DNA from: Planctomycetales bacterium
GTDB lineage: Bacteria > Planctomycetota > Phycisphaerae > SM23-33
DNA length: 5,334 nt
Reading direction: 5' to 3'
Assembly: GCA_030631125.1 (NCBI GenBank)
Contig: DAOVLS010000198.1
Location: 1 to 5,334, forward strand
In this document: one piece after another, positions 1-4,166 of the stretch
Layout of the letters: the number at the start of each line of letters is the position of its first letter
Position numbering within the stretch: position 1 is the first letter of the stretch
The notes under the pieces: model-generated
What the model was told of the DNA's origin: nothing
Databases searched by the model: none
Seen by the model: the letters and a program-made list of their open reading frames with translations, nothing else
Program-made: the position numbers and the translations under genes

Positions 1-54
1 AAAAATAAAAAAACTTTTCCTAAGGCCACCAAGGACTTACGACGACGCAATCCG

Positions 55-94
55 TTTTCTGTTCGCGTTTGCGCGCGCAAACGCGAACGGAAAA
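55..94. repeat. Perfect 28-bp palindrome with extended flanks
   Basis: Bases 61-74 (GTTCGCGTTTGCGC) are exactly reverse-complemented by 75-88, with no central spacer. After one mismatched pair (60/89), pairing resumes for five bases (55-59 with 90-94), giving a 40-base near-perfect inverted repeat. T-rich sequence lies on the 5' side and A-rich on the 3' side of either strand, the reverse of an intrinsic terminator, so a protein-binding or recombination site or a dispersed palindromic element is more likely. Confidence 0.85.
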
Positions 95-114
95 GATAAT
101 ATAGAGAACGGACA

Positions 115-176
115 GGGACTTGGGTCTAGGGACTTGGGACTTGGAAAAGAAAAACAGATGAACCAGTCAACCAGTC
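115..176. repeat. Short direct-repeat patches GGGACTTGG and AACCAGTC
   Basis: GGGACTTGG occurs at 115-123, 129-137 and 136-144, and the first two copies extend to AGGGACTTGGG. Two adjacent copies of AACCAGTC follow at 161-168 and 169-176. Such stacked micro-repeats in a non-coding gap look like decayed or expanding dispersed intergenic repeats, not regulatory sites. Confidence 0.75.
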
Positions 177-265
177 AACTGATTAACCGGAATACCGAGG
201 AATCCGCAATCCACAATGGCGCTCCGTTCGACTTCGCTCACGGCAGGCTGGGCAGTTCAGCGTGA

Positions 266-313
266 AAAGCAAAGTGGGAAAAATGAAAGCAAAGTGGGAA
301 AGCAAAGTGGGAA
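266..313. repeat. Three direct copies of a 15-bp repeat
   Basis: AAAGCAAAGTGGGAA is found at 266-280, 286-300 and 299-313. The first two are separated by AAATG, and the second and third overlap by two bases, so starts are spaced 20 and 13 bases apart. The copies are identical over 15 bases. The irregular spacing fits slipped-strand expansion better than a phased operator array. Confidence 0.85.
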
Positions 314-369
314 AACACAAAAGCCGACGGCGCAGACTACAAGCGCAAACCCTTGTCATGCCGTCGGCT
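312..369 (-). terminator. Candidate intrinsic terminator after the methyltransferase gene
   Basis: On the minus strand, starting 20 nt past the methyltransferase stop, AGCCGACGGC (369-360) pairs perfectly with GCCGTCGGCT (331-322). Immediately after the 3' arm comes TTTTGTGTTTT (322-312), a U-rich tail in transcript sense. The 28-nt loop is long but contains its own 5-bp inverted repeat (CTTGT at 352-356, ACAAG at 339-343), so a stacked structure is possible. Position, stem and tail all suit termination of the leftward transcript. The long loop is the main weakness. Confidence 0.55.
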
Positions 370-389
370 AACAATGATTCACACCACTT

Positions 390-1226
390 TCAATTTCGCG
401 TTTTCGGGCCGGATAGAACCGACTCGCTATATTCCATTTTGCGTCGTCGCAATGGACGATTGCTTATCAATAATTCCTTGCCCACCGATCCAGCCGCCGC
501 GCTCCGGGCGTTGCTGCCGATCGTGTAACGTGTCGTCAACTGTTTCAGGTGCAGCCCACGATACAACCGCCGCACTTCCCGGCAATCGTTGTAAGACAAG
601 AGGAACGACCCCTTGATCGCCCGCAGCGACGTCGCCAACCTCGCGTGATCCGACTCGCCGAACTGACATGCGTACGCTTGGCTCAATCCGTAGTAAGGCG
701 GATCGAGATAGAACAACGTGGTCCGCCGATCGTAGAGCGCCAGAAGCCTCACCACATCGACCGACTCGAACGCCACACCCCGCATCCGCTCGATAATTTC
801 GTCTAGCCCCGCCAAGACGCGATTGGGCAGAACGTAAGTCCTGCCGGTCACCTTCACTCCGTAACTGGCTCCTCGCTGCTTTGCACCGAACGCCACGCGG
901 TCCAGGTACCAGAACCGAACCGCCCGCCGGAACCGGCTTCGTGGCCGCTCCGCCAGCATCCGGCTGAACAGGCCACGGCTGTATGGCATGGCGTCCACTT
1001 CCGCCAACAGCCGCTTGCCGCGTTTGTGCAGTTCGTAATAGAAGTTGATCAGTTCGCCGTCGGCGTCGTTGAGGATTTCCGACTTCGACATCTCTCGCGG
1101 CTTCCGCCAGAACACCCACGCTCCCCCGCAGCAAGGTTCCACGTACGCGACGTGCTCGCCGAGGTACGAGACAATCGTATCGGCCAGGCGGCTTTTTCCG
1201 CCAGGCCATCTCACTGGACTGTTCAC
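390..1226 (-). CDS. D12-class DNA adenine N6-methyltransferase (Dam-like, orphan)
   Basis: This 278-residue protein is predicted to transfer a methyl group from S-adenosylmethionine to adenine N6 in DNA. It carries the hallmarks of the MethyltransfD12 family in family order: WPGGKSRL at residues 7-14 (motif X, cofactor side), YVEPCCGGA at 28-36 (motif I, AdoMet binding), catalytic DPPY at 175-178 within LFYLDPPYYG (motif IV), LSYND at 210-214, and ELLISNRP near the C-terminus. Length is normal for the family and no key motif is missing. The start is GTG at 1226: an in-frame stop lies two codons upstream and the N-terminal motif X begins at residue 7. The ribosome site is weak (AGGA about 13 nt upstream). 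No restriction endonuclease gene is adjacent, so it is an orphan here, as is common in phages, where such enzymes can block host restriction. Target specificity (GATC or other) cannot be read from the sequence. Confidence 0.93.
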   Translation of the reverse strand: MNSPVRWPGGKSRLADTIVSYLGEHVAYVEPCCGGAWVFWRKPREMSKSEILNDADGELINFYYELHKRGKRLLAEVDAMPYSRGLFSRMLAERPRSRFRRAVRFWYLDRVAFGAKQRGASYGVKVTGRTYVLPNRVLAGLDEIIERMRGVAFESVDVVRLLALYDRRTTLFYLDPPYYGLSQAYACQFGESDHARLATSLRAIKGSFLLSYNDCREVRRLYRGLHLKQLTTRYTIGSNARSAAAGSVGKELLISNRPLRRRKMEYSESVLSGPKTRN

Positions 1227-1289
1227 TAATCAATACCGTTCCTGCGACTACCGATTAACACCTTGATAACTGGTCGATACCGGGCGTGT

Positions 1290-1320
1290 AAAAGGTTGGT
1301 CAGGCTGCAGCCTGACCAGC
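1290..1320 (-). terminator. 22-bp perfect palindrome, possible terminator for the upstream gene
   Basis: TGGTCAGGCTG (1297-1307) is exactly reverse-complemented by 1308-1318. In the minus-strand transcript the hairpin is followed by ACCUUUUA, a short U-run, while the plus direction has none. It lies 50 nt past the stop of the 72-residue membrane protein gene and before the methyltransferase gene, so it could end the upstream transcript. The perfect symmetry, and the GCGACTACCG copies on either side (1244-1253, 1335-1344), also allow an operator or a dispersed palindromic element. Confidence 0.45.
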
Positions 1321-1367
1321 GTTGTCGGTCAGTAGCGACTACCGTCCGACCGCGCCCGATATTGTCT

Positions 1368-1586
1368 TTACTGAGTCTTCGCTGCGGCCTTGGCCTTGCC
1401 TGCGTCTTCGTAGGCGATTGCGCCGCTGCCGACGCCCACGCCCGACATGACGGTGATCATCGCCCACTTGGCGATCTCACCGACGTCCAGATCGGCGTAC
1501 TTTTTCAGCAGCGCCGAGCCGATTCCGATAAACAGGACCATGCCGACGCCGATGAGCGTCAGGACGAATTTTCTACTGTTGAACAT
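1368..1586 (-). CDS. Small two-helix membrane protein, holin-like
   Basis: The 72-residue product has a short basic N-terminus (MFNSRKF), a hydrophobic segment at about residues 8-27, a charged loop (KKYADLDVGE) and a second hydrophobic segment at about 41-58, ending in a Lys/Ala-rich tail (YEDAGKAKAAAK). Basic residues at both ends predict both termini in the cytoplasm. Size, two helices and the charged tail fit small phage holins and holin-like proteins, and the SRKF start and a tail containing 'ED' resemble phage membrane proteins I recall. This is a resemblance, not a diagnostic motif, because holins share little sequence. The ATG at 1586 has a strong AAGGAG (1601-1596) nine nt upstream. 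No endolysin is visible to complete a lysis cassette, so the function is inferred. It could instead be a membrane anchor or superinfection factor. Confidence 0.6.
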   Translation of the reverse strand: MFNSRKFVLTLIGVGMVLFIGIGSALLKKYADLDVGEIAKWAMITVMSGVGVGSGAIAYEDAGKAKAAAKTQ

Positions 1587-1592
1587 TTTTCA

Positions 1593-1601
1593 AGTCTCCT
1601 T
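1593..1601 (-). promoter_or_regulatory. Strong ribosome binding site AAGGAGACT
   Basis: AAGGAGACT precedes the ATG of the holin-like gene. The same nine bases recur at 2406-2414 before the lipoprotein gene, so these two genes, which both follow intergenic gaps, share an independent strong initiation signal, unlike the coupled genes further right. Confidence 0.75.
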
Positions 1602-1607
1602 GCGTAT

Positions 1608-1655
1608 GCGCACGAATGCGCTTCGGCCATGTTACGTAACGTTACATCGCGTTAC
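1608..1655 (-). promoter_or_regulatory. Phased GTTAC repeats and UUCG-loop hairpin upstream of the holin-like gene
   Basis: In the 76-base gap, GTTAC occurs at 1631, 1641 and 1651 (plus-strand starts), exactly 10 bases apart, one helical turn. Two overlapping perfect 10-bp palindromes result: GTTACGTAAC (1631-1640) and GTAACGTTAC (1636-1645). Nearer the gene, the minus-strand RNA could form GCGCA-UUCG-UGCGC (1621-1608), seven nt above the ribosome site. Helically phased sites upstream of a gene suggest a regulator-binding site. I see no convincing -35/-10 pair. Confidence 0.35.
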
Positions 1656-1662
1656 TGAATTT

Positions 1663-1947
1663 TCACCCGACGATGAAGCCCTTGGCCACCAGCACGCCCT
1701 TGAGAAGGTCGAGCACCTGGTTGATTACATTGGCCTCGACCACGCCGTCGATGTAGGCCCTGCGGAACGCCTGCAATTCCGGCGAATCCAGCAGGTCGGT
1801 AACGGCTGTGTCTGCCCGCGTGGGGATCGACTTGGCCGCTTCGGAAAGCCGGTCCGATGGTTCTGCCGGCTGCGCCGCTGTCGGCGCTCCGGGCGTTTTT
1901 CCCAACGCTTTGATGAGGCTCGTTACAGGGTCAATTGGTCCGCTCAT
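1663..1947 (-). CDS. Hypothetical 94-residue protein with Pro/Ala-rich linker
   Basis: I do not recognise this protein. Residues 1-16 look helical (PVTSLIKALGK), residues 17-32 form a flexible Pro/Ala-rich stretch (TPGAPTAAQPAEPSD), and the rest is mostly helical, ending in a hydrophobic, amphipathic stretch (VINQVLDLLKGVLVAKGFIVG, about 74-94). There is no signal peptide or clear transmembrane helix. The ATG at 1947 lies inside the end of the lipoprotein gene (17-nt overlap), preceded by GAAGG six nt upstream, so the two genes are probably co-translated and may act together. The overlapped start, good ribosome site and protein-like composition support a real gene. The position between a lipoprotein and a holin-like gene hints at an envelope or lysis-timing role, but nothing in the sequence proves it. 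Confidence 0.72.
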   Translation of the reverse strand: MSGPIDPVTSLIKALGKTPGAPTAAQPAEPSDRLSEAAKSIPTRADTAVTDLLDSPELQAFRRAYIDGVVEANVINQVLDLLKGVLVAKGFIVG

Positions 1948-2401
1948 TTTCCACCTTCTTTCTGAGTTTGTTCATGTACTCGGTCAGTTCCGAACTCCAG
2001 CCCTTGCGGATCGCCACCAGGTCCCGCAGCGAGCCGTTGACTTCCGCCAGCGCCCGCAGCGTGTTGATCAGGTTGCGGTGGCGTCTGGCCTCGACGGACT
2101 CGGCGACCTCGGCCTTCTCCATATACGCGAGAAAATCCTCGGTCTTCTTGGACGTCTTTGCCTTATCACCCGCCGCCGCCACCACGTCGGCGACGAAGGC
2201 GACCGTCAGCCGCTTCCGCACGTCGCGCATCCGTTCGAGATCGTCGGCGTGGTATTCGTCGATCCCGGCTCGGATGTTCGCCAGGCCGGCGTCGAGGAAG
2301 TCGTGGCCCTCGATCGTGGCGTCGTTGACGGCGCAGCCGGCAAGCAGCATAGCAGCCAGTAGCCAGAAGCCCGTCGCCAGTAAAAACAGTGCTCTTTTCA
2401 T
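1931..2401 (-). CDS. Predicted outer-membrane lipoprotein, helical (possible spanin-like or envelope protein)
   Basis: The 156-residue product begins MKRALFLLATGFWLLAAM and has a lipobox LLAGC with the acceptor Cys at residue 23, a classic signal-peptidase-II signal. The residue after Cys is Ala, not Asp, so by the enterobacterial Lol rule it would go to the outer membrane. The mature part is almost wholly charged and helical (DDLERMRDVRKRL, then ELTEYMNKLRKKVENE at the C-terminus) and may form coiled coil. There is no second membrane segment. I chose the ATG at 2401 because AAGGAG lies seven nt upstream and the signal peptide starts there. The frame opens 47 codons further upstream, but that extension would bury the signal. 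Near a holin-like gene, an outer-membrane spanin is one possibility, although it is larger and less Pro-rich than Rz1. Superinfection exclusion is another. No family was recognised. Confidence 0.82.
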   Translation of the reverse strand: MKRALFLLATGFWLLAAMLLAGCAVNDATIEGHDFLDAGLANIRAGIDEYHADDLERMRDVRKRLTVAFVADVVAAAGDKAKTSKKTEDFLAYMEKAEVAESVEARRHRNLINTLRALAEVNGSLRDLVAIRKGWSSELTEYMNKLRKKVENERTN

Positions 2402-2405
2402 GGTG

Positions 2406-2414
2406 AGTCTCCTT
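2406..2414 (-). promoter_or_regulatory. Ribosome binding site that fixes the lipoprotein start
   Basis: AAGGAGACT ends a few bases above the ATG at 2401 (AAGGAG spacing seven nt). It is identical to the site before the holin-like gene. It settles the start in favour of the signal-peptide methionine. The 107-base gap upstream (2402-2508) otherwise shows no convincing promoter or terminator. Confidence 0.8.
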
Positions 2415-2508
2415 AAAGTTTTCAGCGTTCGCCACTCGCGCCCGCCTTCGAGGTCATGGTAGGTTTGGCAGTGCCTCTGACTCTTGCAGTGATTTGTCTC
2501 GAAGAAAA

Positions 2509-2967
2509 TCATATCGTCACGTGCGCAGTACAACCAAAACAAAGACCATATAGCGGAGAATTGAGTCCCGGCAAACTAAACGTACCTGTGAGTTTGCTGG
2601 TATTTTTATCACACGATACCAATCCGGAAACGTCCAAAAAATTAGGAATACTATTGAAAGTTATAGACCCCCCGTAAAAAACATAATTATCACTACGGTA
2701 GTAAATGCGAGAAAGCCACCGAGCCAGTATTTTGTCATATACCACATGTAAGTATTGCGTCCAAGTAGGAGCGCCCAGCCTCCACTTCCACGAGCACCAA
2801 TCACTACTCTCGCCGAAAATAATCGGGGTGTACGAACCTCCGGCGTTACAATTTCCGCCGCCGCAACTCCCTGAAATCGAAACAACGGCGTTATTCTGTT
2901 GTGAGTAACCCGCACAATCAACGCAAGGCCCGCAGCAGCATCCGGCTTGATGAAATATCCCCGGCAT
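2509..2967 (-). CDS. Cys-rich phage-type appendage protein (CCCGPCVDC), hypothetical
   Basis: The 152-residue product opens MPGIFHQAG followed by CCCGPCVDC (Cys 10, 11, 12, 15, 18). It has further cysteines at 35, 40, 58 and 119 and a closing CFGC at 143/146, eleven in all. The middle is rich in Gly, Ser, Trp and Tyr with alternating hydrophobics, suggesting a beta-rich extracellular or virion fold stabilised by disulphides or a bound metal. I recall short proteins opening this way in environmental planctomycete-type sequences but know no assigned function. The ATG shares one base with the preceding stop (TAATG), and GGGAG lies nine nt upstream, so it is coupled to the 164-residue gene, which also ends in CxxC. 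An open frame continues upstream to 3291, but that part is an Arg/His-rich shadow of the neighbour. The gene is AT-rich: bases 2581-2700 are 37 % GC. Confidence 0.8.
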   Translation of the reverse strand: MPGIFHQAGCCCGPCVDCAGYSQQNNAVVSISGSCGGGNCNAGGSYTPIIFGESSDWCSWKWRLGAPTWTQYLHVVYDKILARWLSRIYYRSDNYVFYGGSITFNSIPNFLDVSGLVSCDKNTSKLTGTFSLPGLNSPLYGLCFGCTAHVTI

Positions 2968-3461
2968 TAATCGCAACTCCCACAAACGCCGTTTTCGTAA
3001 CTGAACCAGTACTCCGTGTATGCCGTAGAGCCGACCGCGAATCCGACTTCGTGCATCACGACGGGATTGTTCGTTGTGCAGGGCATCATCGTGAAGGTGT
3101 AACTGGCGGTATCGAGATTCGCGGGATCGACGCCGTTTCCTTCCGTGTGGGCGTCCGCCCCGGTGTTTATGTCCTCGATGGTGTTGCGGGCCGGGTCGGT
3201 CGATGTAGTTCCGCTTCGCCCGCCGCTCTTGACGGTCCATCCGCCGTAACCCGCCGATGTTTTTTCGACCTCGCTCCAGGCGTACTTCCATCGGTTCTGT
3301 GCAGGCGAATCGGCGGCGGTGCAGCCTGTTATCTTCGCCCAGAAAGCAGGGGCGTTCTGCGGCGTCGGCGTATTCGGCAGCGGCGCGGGCGGGCCGTCGT
3401 AGCCAGGCTCGATGGGAACACGTCGGCGATCCGGTAATCCGGTATTCCGGTCTGTCGTCAT
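2967..3461 (-). CDS. Hypothetical phage structural-type protein with WKYAWSEV motif
   Basis: This 164-residue protein has a Pro-rich N-terminal arm (residues 15-38, EPGYDGPPAPLPNTPTPQ), then a compact domain starting FWAKITG (40-46) with WKYAWSEV (58-65), GGWTVKSGGRSGT (73-85), NTIEDIN (93-99), GNGVDP (108-113), a beta-rich C-terminus (YTFTMMPC, VVMHEVGF) and a terminal CGSCD (160-164). The W-x-Y-x-W-x-E-V pattern and GNGVD segment match small, uncharacterised virion-associated proteins I recall from environmental phage-like sequences. No enzyme motif is seen. I chose the ATG at 3461 because it overlaps the previous stop (ATGA) and AAGGGG sits seven nt upstream. The frame upstream of it is an Arg-rich shadow. 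Terminal cysteines facing a Cys-rich neighbour suggest that the two products interact or share metal or disulphide chemistry (inference). Confidence 0.82.
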   Translation of the reverse strand: MTTDRNTGLPDRRRVPIEPGYDGPPAPLPNTPTPQNAPAFWAKITGCTAADSPAQNRWKYAWSEVEKTSAGYGGWTVKSGGRSGTTSTDPARNTIEDINTGADAHTEGNGVDPANLDTASYTFTMMPCTTNNPVVMHEVGFAVGSTAYTEYWFSYENGVCGSCD

Positions 3462-4051
3462 ATCTGCACCCCTTCTGCGTATCCGATCTCCGCAGGCGCC
3501 GACGAATCGGCCACTACCGGATTGAGGTGTCGGGCCTTCCCGCCGACGCCCGCAGCCGTGACCGCCCGGATCGCCAGGCGTACTGTCTGGCCGTCGGTGA
3601 ACGTATCGTCCAGGACGACGTTTATCCGTTTCGTACCGGCGACGGAGATCGTCTGAAGCGGGCTTGACCAGTCGGGCACGCCCGCCGTTACTAATGCGAC
3701 CTGAACGCCGGTGGCGGCAGCCGCCGCGCCGCGAGCCTTGTAGTATGCGTGCAGCCTGATCTTGCCGCCCGCGACGGCCTCGGCCCACGCCGAGTTAATC
3801 GCATTGGGCGGCGGGCCGACAAGGTTGCCGAGCGAATCGACCATCACGCGGACGATTGCAGCGGTCCCGCTCTCCTCTACGCCGCTGTCGCTGACGGCGC
3901 GGATGCCGTACCAGTATTCGACATCGGCGACGTGGCCGAGGCCGACGAGCGCCTTCGATCCGGTGCCCGCCGGAACTGTCCCGACAGGCGTCGCGTAGTC
4001 GATTGATTCGACTCCGCCGACACCTCGATATATTCGGTATCCGTCAGCCAT
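3458..4051 (-). CDS. Fibronectin type III-like two-domain protein
   Basis: This 197-residue protein reads as tandem beta-sandwich domains. Residues 4-70 look like a fibronectin-III module: GYRIYRG near the B/C strands, then YWYGIRAVSDSGVEESG (46-62), which matches the usual 'Y.Y.V.AVS..G.ES' strand F-G signature. A hinge with PPP (80-82) leads to a second domain (about 88-182), with KIRLHAYYK, INVVLDDTF and TVRLAIRAVTAAGVGG (157-171), again a strand F/G-like ending. Such modules are common on phage tail, fibre and baseplate proteins, where they aid surface adhesion. There is no signal peptide. The ATG at 4051 has GAGG seven nt upstream. The gene overlaps the 40-residue gene by 8 nt and the next gene by 4 nt (ATGA). 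It is locally GC-rich (66 % in 3541-3660), unlike the flanking genes. A bacterial cell-surface origin cannot be excluded. Confidence 0.82.
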   Translation of the reverse strand: MADGYRIYRGVGGVESIDYATPVGTVPAGTGSKALVGLGHVADVEYWYGIRAVSDSGVEESGTAAIVRVMVDSLGNLVGPPPNAINSAWAEAVAGGKIRLHAYYKARGAAAAATGVQVALVTAGVPDWSSPLQTISVAGTKRINVVLDDTFTDGQTVRLAIRAVTAAGVGGKARHLNPVVADSSAPAEIGYAEGVQI

Positions 4052-4166
4052 TCTGCCGCCTCACGTACCTCGAATCGATCATGCGAAATCCTTTGGTCCA
4101 GAACCTGCCGAATATCTTGCCGACCAGGTACTCCAGGTGCTCTTTGGTTTTGATTACGTCTTCCAT
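4044..4166 (-). CDS. 40-residue basic hypothetical protein
   Basis: This short gene fills the 114-base space between two larger genes. Its ATG shares one base with the upstream stop (TGATG) and its own stop lies 8 nt inside the fibronectin-like gene. The product starts MEDVIKTKEHLEY, has LVGKIFGRFW in the middle and ends with FRMIDSRYVRRQNG. It is helical at first, then strongly basic (net positive), with no membrane segment. There is no good ribosome site, so translation probably depends on reinitiation after the upstream gene. Exact abutment on both sides, sensible codons and a non-degenerate sequence argue for a real gene. Without it, the coupling chain would have its only gap. Function is unknown. 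A small connector or chaperone for the neighbouring appendage proteins is speculative. Confidence 0.68.
   Translation of the reverse strand: MEDVIKTKEHLEYLVGKIFGRFWTKGFRMIDSRYVRRQNG

Larger units (their letters stand above)
1..389. other. Repeat-rich non-coding region at the left end
   Basis: I see no credible gene in these bases. The stretch holds, in order: an A-rich end (1-13), a 28-base perfect palindrome (61-88), three copies of GGGACTTGG (115-144), two tandem copies of AACCAGTC (161-176), AATCCGC/AATCCAC tandem units around 201-217, three copies of AAAGCAAAGTGGGAA (266-313), and a hairpin just past the methyltransferase stop (322-369). Short open frames here, for example 183-374 on the minus strand, are low-complexity translations of these repeats. 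The region may be host intergenic DNA flanking a prophage or a phage non-coding end. The sequence alone does not decide. Confidence 0.6.

Noticed and set aside
95..104. -10-like GATAATAT element on the plus strand
   Set aside because: No plus-strand gene follows and no suitable -35 is present.
266..313. CRISPR array or MraZ-box array
   Set aside because: Only three 15-base copies with 5-base and negative spacers, so no CRISPR. GTGGG spacing of 20 and 13 bases does not match 10-base MraZ phasing and no cell-division gene is near.
262..528. Plus-strand 88-residue frame through the triple repeat
   Set aside because: N-terminal half is repeat translation and the rest is antisense to the methyltransferase.
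2422..2457. 11-codon leader peptide upstream of the lipoprotein
   Set aside because: Starts with ATG but has no convincing ribosome site or attenuator structure. Likely chance.
1935..2462. Long plus-strand frame opposite the lipoprotein gene
   Set aside because: Ser/Arg/Ala-rich antisense translation of a well-supported minus-strand gene.
2402..2542. 47-codon N-terminal extension of the lipoprotein
   Set aside because: It would place the signal peptide internally and has no ribosome site. AAGGAG before 2401 marks the true start.
2661..2921. 86-residue minus-strand frame with a hydrophobic C-terminus
   Set aside because: It lies wholly inside the Cys-rich gene in another frame, with no junction or ribosome site. 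The hydrophobic run reflects the AT-rich segment.
2968..3291. Upstream extension of the Cys-rich gene's open frame
   Set aside because: Arg/His-rich translation out of frame within the 164-residue gene. The TAATG junction gives a better start.
3462..3788. Upstream extension of the 164-residue gene's open frame
   Set aside because: It is Arg/Gly-rich, lies fully inside the fibronectin-like gene and ends at an ATGA junction with a good ribosome site, so it is a shadow frame.
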